A DNA stretch of 64,000 nt from Komagataeibacter sp. FNDCR2 (GTDB lineage Bacteria; Pseudomonadota; Alphaproteobacteria; Acetobacterales; Acetobacteraceae). Within the stretch, counting starts at the first letter, position 1; every line of letters starts with the position of its first letter. This document shows positions 8,599-17,547 of this stretch, in pieces. The stretch covers positions 2,175,001 through 2,239,000 of the forward strand of contig NZ_JAIWOU010000001.1 in NCBI RefSeq assembly GCF_021295395.1, given 5' to 3'. A model generated the notes under the pieces. It had not been told where the DNA came from and did not search any database. It worked only from the letters and a program-made list of their open reading frames with translations. Made by a program: the position numbers and the translations under genes.

Positions 8599-9741
8599 CT
8601 AGATAAGTAAAATATTCCTGTGGAACCACAATTCGATTACGACGATATGCAGGATGAACAGAATCGTCAAGATTTTAGATTGTGTCTTCATGGGTTTGGA
8701 AAGCACGAGAAAAGCCAGGAATTCCATCATGAGCGGATTAGAAAACGCATAGCGTTCAATGGACTGCAAACCCGTGGACGCTGCGATGAACATGATGGGC
8801 AGGAGGATAAGGGCGCTGAGATCCCATTTCATCCGGATCATTCGGTATGAAAAATAGCATGCCCCAATAAAAAAGATGAAAAATTCAATCCTGTGGTTAT
8901 GTCTCTGTTTTATATCATGAATAATACCAAGGGGGAGGAACCTGAAATGCCTGTTCCATGTTGCCTCCACATGAGAAAATGCAAAACCGTCGCCTGTTAC
9001 ATGTAAAAGATAGAATACAAAGATGGAAAGACCCGCCCCGGCAGCGGAAAGAAGCAGGGCACTTTCCTGAAGGGGGGAGACAAGTTTTTTCCATGTGGAA
9101 GAAATGTTTTTCATATCCATCTGTCGGCCGGTCCACCACCCGGCGATCAGTGAAGCGGCAACAAAGCCGGTAGGGCGGGAAAGACTGAGCAGGAAACACA
9201 AAAAGGCTGCCCATGGAACGGCGTTACGCTGGAGGGCGATAAGGATGGAGATTAGGAGAATGCCAAAAACACCCTCTGAATACTGGGCGGTGTACCAGAC
9301 ATTGAATGGATATATGACACAGAAAAGGGCAAAGCCGGTTCTATCGACACCAATGCCGCGCCCGGTCATTTCCCTGTGGCACAGATAGATAAGCACGGGC
9401 CACAACACAAGGTTGAGATCCAGTTCCGCCCATAGGGTACTGATATGGAATACGGCCTGTATGATATGGGACAATGCGGGATAAAGCGGGAAAAAAGGCC
9501 AGTTGGCCTTGGCCATTTCCCGCGGATCATGAAGAACGGGAAGGGGGGAATACCCGTGTTTGGCAATATCCAGATACCAGATACAATCCCATTGGCATGT
9601 ACTATTTGCCACGGATGTGTGGGGAGGCGTAAGGATATAATACAGCAGGAAGTTCAGGGAGCATAGAAAACATATAAATATGAAAAATATCAGGTTATTA
9701 TTGTTAACTAATGTTCTGAATTTTTCAAAACCATACTTCAT
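8599..9741 (-). CDS. Multi-spanning GT-C glycosyltransferase (PIG-V/mannosyltransferase-like)
   Basis: 380 aa integral membrane protein with about nine hydrophobic helices. The N-terminal loop motif QWDCIWYLDIAKHGY (50-64), followed by NWPFFPLYP, a YSEG motif, SRPTG and a late ERYAFSN, matches the pattern of PIG-V-like and related GT-C enzymes that use polyprenyl-phosphate sugars outside the membrane. The upstream GtrB-like gene, 33 bases away, would supply the polyprenyl-phosphate sugar, so the pair probably decorates a periplasmic or surface glycan. Base composition is much more AT-rich than the genome background, suggesting recent acquisition. Confidence 0.75.
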   Translation of the reverse strand: MKYGFEKFRTLVNNNNLIFFIFICFLCSLNFLLYYILTPPHTSVANSTCQWDCIWYLDIAKHGYSPLPVLHDPREMAKANWPFFPLYPALSHIIQAVFHISTLWAELDLNLVLWPVLIYLCHREMTGRGIGVDRTGFALFCVIYPFNVWYTAQYSEGVFGILLISILIALQRNAVPWAAFLCFLLSLSRPTGFVAASLIAGWWTGRQMDMKNISSTWKKLVSPLQESALLLSAAGAGLSIFVFYLLHVTGDGFAFSHVEATWNRHFRFLPLGIIHDIKQRHNHRIEFFIFFIGACYFSYRMIRMKWDLSALILLPIMFIAASTGLQSIERYAFSNPLMMEFLAFLVLSKPMKTQSKILTILFILHIVVIELWFHRNILLI

Positions 9742-9774
9742 AATTTATTCTCATATAAATAATTTTTAGAGTAT

Positions 9775-10773
9775 CTATTTATATTTTTGTGTCAATGTGA
9801 GTATTCTGCTGTGGAAACCCTCTTTCTCCTCGATATGAAACCGGGGGCGCTGCTTGGTTTCCAGATAGATTTTGCCGATATATTCTCCAATAATCCCAAG
9901 GCTCAGCATCTGGATTCCGCCAATAAAGAAAATGGCGACGATAACGGATGCCCATCCCTGTATCGGGTTTCCGGCTATTTTATTTATCAAAACCACGACA
10001 ATCGCCAGCACGGACATAAAACTGATACAGAAACCACCCAGCGTGATCAGCCTGAGTGGCGTGACGGTCATGGACGTGATGCCCTCCAGCGCCAGCGCGA
10101 TCATTTTATGAAGGGGGTATTTGGAAACTCCCGCCGTACGCTCCCTGCGGTCGTAATGAACTTCCGTTGAGGGAAAACCGATAAGCGGGATCAGGCCGCG
10201 AATATAAATGTTCCGTTCCCGGTATTCCAGCAGCGCATCCCGGGCACGGCTGCTTAACAGGCGGAAATCGGCATGATTGAAGACCTGCCGGACCCCCATC
10301 GCGGTCATGAGCCGATAGAACATTTCCGCCGTTATGCGCTTGAAAGCCGTATCCGCCTGCCGACACGACCGGACACCGTAAACAACATCATGCCCGCCCA
10401 GATAGGCGCGCACCATTTTTTCTATGGCGGCAGTGTCATCCTGCAGGTCGGCATCGATACTGACGATAATATCCGCCCCATCCGCATGGGCCAGACCGCT
10501 TAACAGGGCAGCCTGGTGCCCCTTGTTGCAGGACAGTTTGAGACCGCGGACATAAGCATGCCGCGTAACGGCAGTATTGATCTGTGCCCATGTATCGTCG
10601 CGGCTGCCGTCATCCACGAATAACAGGTAGCTTTCCGGGCTTATCAGGCCGCCCTCAACCATGGTGCGCAGGCAGTTTCCCAGTTCCGTCAGGCAGACAG
10701 GAAATATCTCTGATTCGTTGTAACAGGGTACAACAATGGCAAGACACGGGGCGGGACAGGGCTGCACGTTCAT
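9775..10773 (-). CDS. GtrB-like polyprenyl-phosphate glycosyltransferase (GT2)
   Basis: Transfers a sugar from a nucleotide donor to undecaprenyl phosphate on the cytoplasmic face. GT2 fold: IVVPCYNES (13-21), FVDDGSRDD (52-60), SIDADLQDD (105-113). Two C-terminal transmembrane helices (about 236-260 and 270-295) are followed by a short tail with GEYIGKIYLETKQRP, a common end of this subfamily. At 332 aa the length is standard. The next gene downstream is a GT-C enzyme that could use the product. A GtrA-type flippase is not seen nearby. Confidence 0.88.
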   Translation of the reverse strand: MNVQPCPAPCLAIVVPCYNESEIFPVCLTELGNCLRTMVEGGLISPESYLLFVDDGSRDDTWAQINTAVTRHAYVRGLKLSCNKGHQAALLSGLAHADGADIIVSIDADLQDDTAAIEKMVRAYLGGHDVVYGVRSCRQADTAFKRITAEMFYRLMTAMGVRQVFNHADFRLLSSRARDALLEYRERNIYIRGLIPLIGFPSTEVHYDRRERTAGVSKYPLHKMIALALEGITSMTVTPLRLITLGGFCISFMSVLAIVVVLINKIAGNPIQGWASVIVAIFFIGGIQMLSLGIIGEYIGKIYLETKQRPRFHIEEKEGFHSRILTLTQKYK

Positions 10774-11039
10774 ACGGTATATCTATACGGCCAGATTATT
10801 GGATACTGATCGAAAAGGGTTTTATAATATAATGATAATATACTGAAACGTCAAAAAAGAGGCAGACCAGTTCCGAAGCCGGTTCTATATGTTTTACATG
10901 AACATGATTGTCATTCTCTGCATAAAACTACCGACATACATGAATATCTTCCGCAAATATTTTCACCCGGAAGTTTTTTAAAAAAAGATTTACCAAAAAA
11001 TTTCTTATGATCCGCAAAATGCGTCCTGGTCAGGTTGTT

Positions 11040-11080
11040 CCAGACACCCTTCTGTCATGCCTGCATAAAGGGATGTCTGG
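11040..11080. repeat. Long inverted repeat downstream of metH
   Basis: CCAGACA followed by CCCTT pairs with AAGGG-A-TGTCTGG: a 12-bp stem with one bulged A and a 16-base loop. No U tract follows on either strand. It may be a transcript-end structure for metH or a protein-binding site. Confidence 0.45.
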
Positions 11081-11126
11081 CCGCAAACACGGCCCTGCTG
11101 GCGGCGGACGGGGCGGAACAAGCCAT

Positions 11127-11147
11127 GGGGGGCGTAGCGTGCCCCCC
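11127..11147. terminator. GC hairpin at the metH 3' end
   Basis: GGGGGGC and GCCCCCC pair perfectly over 7 bp with a 7-base loop, 26 bases after the metH stop. No U tract is present, so it could be a 3' stabilising or Rho-assisted structure rather than a classical terminator. Confidence 0.45.
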
Positions 11148-11172
11148 GTCATGATGCCCCGCCCGATGCCGC

Positions 11173-14100
11173 TCAGATCGAGAAATACTTGGCCCGCGGG
11201 TTGAAAATAACAAGCGCCGAAGTGGACTGTTCGGGGTGAAGCTGGAACCCGTCGGTCAGGGAAACGCCGATTTTCTCCGCATCCAGCAGCTTCAGGATCG
11301 GTTCCTGTTCCTCCAGCCGGGGGCAGGCGGGATAGCCGAACGAATAGCGCGACCCGCGATAGCCCTGCTGGAGCAGCCTGGCCATGTCGCGGTCATCCTC
11401 GGCGGCAAAGCCCATTTCGGCACGGATGCGCTTATGGGTATATTCCGCCATGGCCTCCGCCATCTCGACCGAAAGGCCATGCAGGTAGAGGTAGTCCTTG
11501 TAACGGTCCGCCTCGAACCACTCACGCGCCTTGTCGGATGCATCCTGCCCGACGGTCACCACCTGCAGCCCGATCACATCACGCTCGGCGTCGTCAATAT
11601 CGCGCACGAAGTCGGCTATGCAGGCCCCATCCTCACGCGGCTGGCGGGGCAGGGTGAAGCGCGCGGCCTCCGTCGTGCCGTCTTCGCCAAACAGCACGAG
11701 GTCATTGCCCTCGCCCGCGGCCTTCCAGTAGCCGTAGCTGGCGCGGGGATGCAGGATATCATATTCCGTGCACAGCGCCAGCATGCGGCGCAGGACCGGA
11801 CGCAGTTCCTGGCGTGCCCAGACCATGAAGTCCTCAAGCGAGCGGCCCTGCTTACGGAAGCCCCACTGGAACTGGTACAGCGAGCGTTCGTTCAGGAACG
11901 GCAGCACCGCTTCCGGTGTCGCTTCCAGCATCCGTGGCCCCCAGAAGGGCGGGTTCAGCACGGGTTCATCAGCCGTCATGCGCTCCCGGCGCGCACGGGC
12001 CTGGGCCACATCCACGGGGCCGAAGCCACGATTGGCCGCGTCCTCGATATCCTGCGCCCGGTTGTCGCGCCGGGTCTTGCCCGCGCGGCGCGACTGGATG
12101 GCGGTCAGATAGGCGTCGAATTCGCCCTGCACCACCTTGTCCATAAGCGACAGGCCATCGAACGCATCCCGCGCATAGGCCACGCGCCCGCTTTCGCCAT
12201 AGGCCGCCGTGCAGTCTTCTTCCACATAATTGCGTGTCAGCGCGGCCCCCCCCAGCATGACGGGCGCCTCGATGCCCTGACGGTGCATTTCCTCCAGGTT
12301 TTCGCGCATGATGACGGTGGACTTGACCAGCAGCCCGGACATGCCGATCGCGTCGGCCTTGTGCTCACGCGCCGCCGCGATCATGTCCGCCACCGGCACC
12401 TTGATGCCAAGGTTGATGACCCGGTAGCCGTTATTGGTCAGGATGATATCGACAAGGTTCTTGCCGATGTCATGCACGTCCCCCTTCACGGTGGCCAGCA
12501 CCATGGTGCCACGCGCCTGCCCCTCGGTCCGTTCCATGTGCGGCTCAAGCCAGGCGACGGCGGTCTTCATCGTCTCGGCGGACTGGAGCACGAAGGGCAA
12601 CTGCATCTTGCCCGCGCCAAACAGTTCGCCCACCACCTTCATGCCATCCAGCAGCACGGTGTTGATGATGTCGAGCGGCGGCATCTCCTTCATCGCTTCC
12701 GCCAGGTCCGCCTCCAGCCCCTTGCGGTCGCCATCGACAATGCGGTCCTTCAGGCGTTCGGGCGCGGTCTCGGCACGTGATTTCTTGACCGCGTCGGCCG
12801 CCTTGCGGTCCGCGAAGATTTCCAGCATGCGCTGGAGCGGGTCATAGCCCTCGCTCCGGCGGTCGAAGATCAGGTCTTCGGCCACCTTCACTTCCTCGGC
12901 CGCGATCAGGTGCAGCGGGCGGATTTTCGAGACATGCACGATCGCCGCCGTCATGCCCGCGCGCACCGCGTGGTCCAGGAAGACCGAGTTCAGCACCGCG
13001 CGCGCCGCCGGGTTCAGCCCGAACGAGATGTTGGACAGCCCCAGCACGATCTGGATGTCCGGGAAGCGTTCGCGGATCAGGCGTATGCCTTCCAGCGTCC
13101 ATTCCCCCAGCTTGCGGTCATCTTCCGTGCCGGTGCCGATGGTGAACGTCAGCGGGTCGATCATCAGGTCGGACTGGGGCAGGCCGTGCTTTTCACACGC
13201 GAACTCGACCAGCCTTGTCGCGATGCGCAGCTTGTCTTCCGCAGTCTTGGCCATGCCCGTTTCATCAATGGTCAGCGCAATGACGGCGGCCCCGAATTTG
13301 CGCGCCAGCAGCATGCGCTCATTGGCTATGGCCTCCCCATCCTCGAAATTGATGGAGTTGATGATGGGCTTGCCCCCGTGGCGCTTCAGCGCGGCCTCGA
13401 TAACCGGGGTTTCGGTGGAATCAATGACCAGCGGCGCATTGACCGAGGAGGTGAAGCGGGTCACGACCTCGTTCATCTCCTTCATTTCGTCACGGCCGAC
13501 GAAGGCCGTGCAGATATCCAGCGCGTTCGAGCCTTCGGCCGCCTGTTCGCGCCCCAGCGCGACGCAGCCGTCCCAGTCGCCCGCTTCCTGCAACTGCCGC
13601 CATTTTTTCGAGCCGTTGGCGTTGCAGCGTTCCCCGATGGAGAAATAGCTGTTTTCCTGCCGCAGCGGCATCTGTGAATACAGGCTGGCCACCCCCGGAA
13701 CCCATACCGGCCTGCGGGGTACCGGGGCGGGGCGGATGCGGCCCGTGCCTTCGGCGCGCTTGCGCAGCATCTGGTCCAGCGCCTGCGTATGCGGGGTGGA
13801 CGTGCCACAGCAGCCGCCAATCAGGTTCAGCCCGTCCTCGGTAATGAAGCGCTCGACCCAGCTTGCCATTTCTCCCGGCGTCAGCGGGTAGTGGGTCTTG
13901 CCGTTGATCAGCTCGGGCAGGCCCGCATTGGGCTGCACCGAGATCAGGCCGGGCCAGTTCTCGCTCAGCCAGCGCACGTGCTCGGCCATTTCCTGCGGGC
14001 CGGTGGCGCAGTTCAGGCCCATGAGCGGCACGTCCAGCGCGTTGATGACCGTGGCCGCCGCCGCGATGTCGGGACCGACGAGCAGCGTGCCGGTCGTCTC

Positions 14101-14682
14101 GACCGTGACCTGCACGAAAATGGGGGTATCCGTGCCCATCTCGGCGCGGGCGATCTTGGCGCCGTTGACGGCGGCCTTGATCTGGAGCGTGTCCTGGCAG
14201 GTCTCGATCAGCAGGCAGTCCACGCCGCCTTCAATCAGGCCACGGCACTGTTCGGTCAGGCCCGCCTCGAGCGTGTCATAGTCGATATTGCCCAGCGAGG
14301 GCAGCTTGGTGCCCGGCCCGATGGAGCCGACCACGTAGCGGTGCCGCCCGTCGGAAAAACTTTCCGCCGCTTCGCGCGCCAGATGGGCGGCGGTGCGGTT
14401 GATCTCACGCGCGCGGTCGGCCAGCCCGAACTCACCCAGCGTGATGGGCGTGCCGCCAAAGCTGTTGGTTTCCACCATGTCCGCCCCGGCCTCGAAATAG
14501 CCACGGTGGATCTCGCGCACCAGTTCGGGGCGGGAGAGGTTCAGGATCTCGGTGCAGTTTTCCTGCCCCCAGTAATCGCGTTCAACCTCCAGATCCAGAA
14601 GCTGCACGCGTGAGCCCATGCCGCCATCACACAGCAGAACCTGATCACGAAGGGCATCAAGAAGATGGGGACGAGTGGTCAT
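11173..14682 (-). CDS. metH: Cobalamin-dependent methionine synthase
   Basis: Transfers a methyl group from 5-methyltetrahydrofolate via cobalamin to homocysteine. All four modules are in one 1169-aa chain. The homocysteine domain has DGGMGS near the start and zinc ligands Cys225, Cys291 and Cys292 (GGCCGTS, 289-295). The pterin domain begins at YFSIGERCNANGSKKW. The cobalamin cap and Rossmann domain hold DVHDIGKN (735-742) with the axial His737. The C-terminal reactivation (SAM-binding) domain includes a YPACP motif near 1120. Start ATG 14680-14682. It is divergent from the small GCxCC gene across 187 bases, in which no recognisable cobalamin or SAM riboswitch was found. Confidence 0.97.
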   Translation of the reverse strand: MTTRPHLLDALRDQVLLCDGGMGSRVQLLDLEVERDYWGQENCTEILNLSRPELVREIHRGYFEAGADMVETNSFGGTPITLGEFGLADRAREINRTAAHLAREAAESFSDGRHRYVVGSIGPGTKLPSLGNIDYDTLEAGLTEQCRGLIEGGVDCLLIETCQDTLQIKAAVNGAKIARAEMGTDTPIFVQVTVETTGTLLVGPDIAAAATVINALDVPLMGLNCATGPQEMAEHVRWLSENWPGLISVQPNAGLPELINGKTHYPLTPGEMASWVERFITEDGLNLIGGCCGTSTPHTQALDQMLRKRAEGTGRIRPAPVPRRPVWVPGVASLYSQMPLRQENSYFSIGERCNANGSKKWRQLQEAGDWDGCVALGREQAAEGSNALDICTAFVGRDEMKEMNEVVTRFTSSVNAPLVIDSTETPVIEAALKRHGGKPIINSINFEDGEAIANERMLLARKFGAAVIALTIDETGMAKTAEDKLRIATRLVEFACEKHGLPQSDLMIDPLTFTIGTGTEDDRKLGEWTLEGIRLIRERFPDIQIVLGLSNISFGLNPAARAVLNSVFLDHAVRAGMTAAIVHVSKIRPLHLIAAEEVKVAEDLIFDRRSEGYDPLQRMLEIFADRKAADAVKKSRAETAPERLKDRIVDGDRKGLEADLAEAMKEMPPLDIINTVLLDGMKVVGELFGAGKMQLPFVLQSAETMKTAVAWLEPHMERTEGQARGTMVLATVKGDVHDIGKNLVDIILTNNGYRVINLGIKVPVADMIAAAREHKADAIGMSGLLVKSTVIMRENLEEMHRQGIEAPVMLGGAALTRNYVEEDCTAAYGESGRVAYARDAFDGLSLMDKVVQGEFDAYLTAIQSRRAGKTRRDNRAQDIEDAANRGFGPVDVAQARARRERMTADEPVLNPPFWGPRMLEATPEAVLPFLNERSLYQFQWGFRKQGRSLEDFMVWARQELRPVLRRMLALCTEYDILHPRASYGYWKAAGEGNDLVLFGEDGTTEAARFTLPRQPREDGACIADFVRDIDDAERDVIGLQVVTVGQDASDKAREWFEADRYKDYLYLHGLSVEMAEAMAEYTHKRIRAEMGFAAEDDRDMARLLQQGYRGSRYSFGYPACPRLEEQEPILKLLDAEKIGVSLTDGFQLHPEQSTSALVIFNPRAKYFSI

Positions 14683-14869
14683 TGTTATCCTGAAATCTCA
14701 TGGCGGGGCCAAGATACCGTGCAGGGCCGCGTTTTCGGCCCGTATATCCGGCTGTTCTTGCCCAGGGTATGTCTGGTACTCTTTATTCCCCCAACTTCCA
14801 GCCGGTGTCCAGTATCATTGCCCGGGGGGAAGGAGCGTCGCGGCCCCGACCCGCTGAACGGAGAATGTC

Positions 14870-15235
14870 ATGACCGCCGACGGGCGCATCCCCCTGGAAT
14901 TCCTGACCACCACGACCGGGCTGGCCCCGCGCCCCGACACCCTGCTGGTGACAGGCGCCGACATGCCTCCCCCCCCCGGGTGGGCCGGGTTGGTCGTGGT
15001 GCCCGCCCGGGCCGCCACCGCGTTCGGGCACGGAACGGGCTGCCAGTGCTGCACGGGGCGGGGTGGAACGGTTGCGGCGACACTGGGCGACATTTTCCGC
15101 CAGCGCGCCACCGGCGGGCTGGAATGGTTCACGCGCGTGGCCGTGCTGCCGCCCGTGGGGCAGGCGCGGGCCTGGCGCGCGGCGCTGGAGGGGGATGTGC
15201 TGGTCAGCGCGCGCTTCGCCCTGCCCGCCGCCTGA
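14870..15235 (+). CDS. Small GCxCC-motif protein (CobW/COG0523-like fragment)
   Basis: 121 aa. A GGAG ribosome site lies 7 bases before ATG 14870, so translation is credible. The centre reads GHGTGCQCCTGRGGTVAATL, close to the metal-binding GCxCC loop of COG0523 GTPases together with the helix after it, and the following DIFRQRATGGLEWFTRVAV matches the next helix and strand of that fold. The GTPase P-loop (GxxGxGKT) is absent from the N-terminus and the usual C-terminal domain is missing. It may be a degenerate paralogue or a stand-alone metal-handling protein. It is divergent from metH. Family assignment rests on my motif reading. Confidence 0.6.
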   Translation: MTADGRIPLEFLTTTTGLAPRPDTLLVTGADMPPPPGWAGLVVVPARAATAFGHGTGCQCCTGRGGTVAATLGDIFRQRATGGLEWFTRVAVLPPVGQARAWRAALEGDVLVSARFALPAA

Positions 15236-15333
15236 TCGGAACCGAAAAACACGCCCGTTAAGGAACCCTTCAGCTTTCTGCCCCTAGGCTTGGCGGCCAT
15301 AAGGAACGAAAAGCCGCAAGGCAGAGGGGTGCC

Positions 15334-17547
15334 GTGGGCCATACAGACCACTCAGCGGACCCGGCCGCCAGCGGGCACGGGGCCGCACGGCGCGCGCCGG
15401 AACTGATCCGCCTGCAGGCGGTGCTGCGCGCGGCGCGTTTTCATGGCATCGACCTTGACGTGCATGATTTTGCCGGCGCGCCGGATGAAAGCGTGCCCTC
15501 CATTCCGGCACTCATACGCTGGGTGGAGGAAAATGGCGGCACCGCCCGTGGCATGCACCTGCAATGGCGCGCGCTGGTGCGCATGCGCGACATGCCGCCG
15601 GTCGTGCTGATGTTCGCCGATGGGTCGGCGGGGCTCATGGTCGGCGCGGATGAGGCGACGGGCGTGGTCTGGCTGGCCGATCCGTTCGCCAGTCCCGACG
15701 CGCCGCCGGTCGCGGTCAATGAACTGCGCCTGCGCGATGTCTGGACGGGGGCCGTGCTGCTGGTGCGCGCGGGGCATCAGGGCGCGGCACCCGAACCGCC
15801 GGTCGATTTCGCATGGCTGCGCGGACTGGTGCTGGGGGAGCGGCGGCTGCTGCGCGATGTGATCATCGCGTCCATGGTCATAAGTGTCCTGGCCGTTTTC
15901 CCGCCGCTTATCGTCATGCAGGTGATTGACCGGGTGGTGAATTTCCACTCCATGGCCACGCTCATTTCCCTGACCGGGCTGGTCGGGGTCATGGCGTTTT
16001 ATGAAATCCTGCTGACCCATGCCCGGCGCGAGATCACGCTGGTGCTGACCACACGGCTCGATACGCGCATCTCGCTGGCGGTGTTCGACCGGCTTCTCGC
16101 CCTGCCGCTGGAGTTTTTCGAACGTGAGCAGGCGGGCAACGTGATCGGCCGGGTCGGGGCCATCTACCGGGTGCGGCAGTTCCTGACCGGGCGGCTGCTC
16201 AATACCTTTCTGGACCTGTTCACGCTGCTGGTGGTGCTGCCGTTCCTGTTCTGGCTCAGCCTGCCGCTGGCGTGGATGACGCTGGCGGCGGCGGGGCTGA
16301 TCGGGGTGGTGATCGTCGTGGCGATGCCCGCCATGGCGCGGCTCGTGGCCCGGCAGGTACGCGCCGAGATGGACCGCAGCGCCGCCCTGCACGAAACGGT
16401 CGCCGGTATCCGCACGGTCAAGACGCTGGCGCTGGAGCCGGTGCGCCGGGAGGTGTGGGATGAAAAGACCGCCAGCGTCGTCACCGCCTCGCTGGATGCG
16501 GGGCGCATGGGCAACTGGGTGGCCACCGCCGTCATGCCGCTGGACCTGTTCATCAATCGCGGCATCATTCTGGTCGGGGCCTACCTGGCCATTACCGCCA
16601 CGACTTCGGGCCTGGAGGCGGGCGCGCTCATGGCGTTCGCGATGCTGGGCGGGCGTGTCGCCGCCCCGCTGGTCAGCATGGCGCGGCTGATCGACGATTT
16701 GAACGAGGTCCGCAGCGCCCTGGCCGAGGCAGGCTCCGTGCTCAACCGCCCGACCGAGACCCGCGCCCTTACGACCGGCCTGCGCCCGCCCATTCGGGGT
16801 GCGCTGTCCTTTTCGGATGTCGGCTTCACCTATCCCGGCGCACCAGGCCCCGCCCTGTCGGATGTCACGTTTCGCGTGCCCGCTGGCGCGATGCTGGGGC
16901 TGGTCGGGCGCAGTGGCTCGGGCAAGTCCACCATCACCCGGCTGCTGCAGGGCGTGAGCCGTGGCTATACCGGGCACCTCCGGCTTGATGGCGTGGATCT
17001 GCGTGAAATCAACCTGACCTACCTGCGCCGTTCGTGCGGGGTTGTGTTGCAGGACAATTTCCTGTTTCGCGGCACCATCCGTGACAACATCATCGCCGGC
17101 CGGCCCGGCCTGACGCTGGAAGACGTGGTGCGCGCCGCCCGCCTCGCGGGGGCCGAGGAATTCATCGAGCGCATGCCCGCAGGCTACGATACATGGATCG
17201 AGGAAGGTTCGACCAACATATCGGGCGGGCAGCGCCAGCGCCTTGCGATCGCGCGCGCGGTGATTTCCGACCCGAGGCTCCTGATCCTTGATGAAGCCAC
17301 CTCCGCCCTCGATCCGGAAAGCGAGGCCGTGGTCAACGCCAATCTGCGCCATCTTGCCCATGGGCGGACCATGGTGATCGTGTCGCACCGTCTCGCCTCG
17401 CTGGTGGATTGCAGCCAGATCTGCGTACTGGACCGGGGGCGTGTCGTCGATATCGGCACGCATGGCGAGCTTCTGGCGCGGTGCGGTCTCTACCGCACCC
17501 TGTGGATGCAGCAGAACCGTTTCACGGACAGGGGGGACGCGGCATGA
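15334..17547 (+). CDS. Type I secretion ABC transporter/permease (HlyB-like)
   Basis: Inner-membrane ATPase of a type I secretion system, 737 aa. Residues about 22-145 resemble the peptidase-like domain of HlyB, but neither the catalytic Cys nor His is present, so it should bind rather than cleave substrate. The membrane domain covers about 165-450 with six helices. The ATPase domain has Walker A GRSGSGKST (525-533), signature SGGQ (630-633) and Walker B with D-loop LILDEATSALD (650-660), then IVSHRL. GTG 15334 is preceded by AGAGGGG. The stop overlaps the start of the adaptor gene (ATGA). First gene of a six-gene operon with glycosyltransferases. The substrate is unknown. Confidence 0.92.
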   Translation: MGHTDHSADPAASGHGAARRAPELIRLQAVLRAARFHGIDLDVHDFAGAPDESVPSIPALIRWVEENGGTARGMHLQWRALVRMRDMPPVVLMFADGSAGLMVGADEATGVVWLADPFASPDAPPVAVNELRLRDVWTGAVLLVRAGHQGAAPEPPVDFAWLRGLVLGERRLLRDVIIASMVISVLAVFPPLIVMQVIDRVVNFHSMATLISLTGLVGVMAFYEILLTHARREITLVLTTRLDTRISLAVFDRLLALPLEFFEREQAGNVIGRVGAIYRVRQFLTGRLLNTFLDLFTLLVVLPFLFWLSLPLAWMTLAAAGLIGVVIVVAMPAMARLVARQVRAEMDRSAALHETVAGIRTVKTLALEPVRREVWDEKTASVVTASLDAGRMGNWVATAVMPLDLFINRGIILVGAYLAITATTSGLEAGALMAFAMLGGRVAAPLVSMARLIDDLNEVRSALAEAGSVLNRPTETRALTTGLRPPIRGALSFSDVGFTYPGAPGPALSDVTFRVPAGAMLGLVGRSGSGKSTITRLLQGVSRGYTGHLRLDGVDLREINLTYLRRSCGVVLQDNFLFRGTIRDNIIAGRPGLTLEDVVRAARLAGAEEFIERMPAGYDTWIEEGSTNISGGQRQRLAIARAVISDPRLLILDEATSALDPESEAVVNANLRHLAHGRTMVIVSHRLASLVDCSQICVLDRGRVVDIGTHGELLARCGLYRTLWMQQNRFTDRGDAA

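Larger units (their letters stand above)
10774..11172. other. Intergenic region between gtrB-like gene and metH
   Basis: No gene was found in these 399 bases. The half next to the gtrB-like start (10,774-11,010) is very AT-rich with several TATAAT-like tracts and probably holds its promoter. The half next to the metH stop is GC-rich and contains two perfect or near-perfect hairpins listed separately. Confidence 0.5.

Noticed and set aside
11236-12780. 514-codon plus-strand frame inside metH
   Set aside because: Antisense shadow of the methionine synthase reactivation and cobalamin domains.
14683-14869. Possible cobalamin or SAM riboswitch between metH and the GCxCC gene
   Set aside because: The stretch with GGGGAAGG...GACCCGCTG faintly recalls a B12 element, but the spacing is too short and the B12 box and GCCACTG-type box are missing on both strands.
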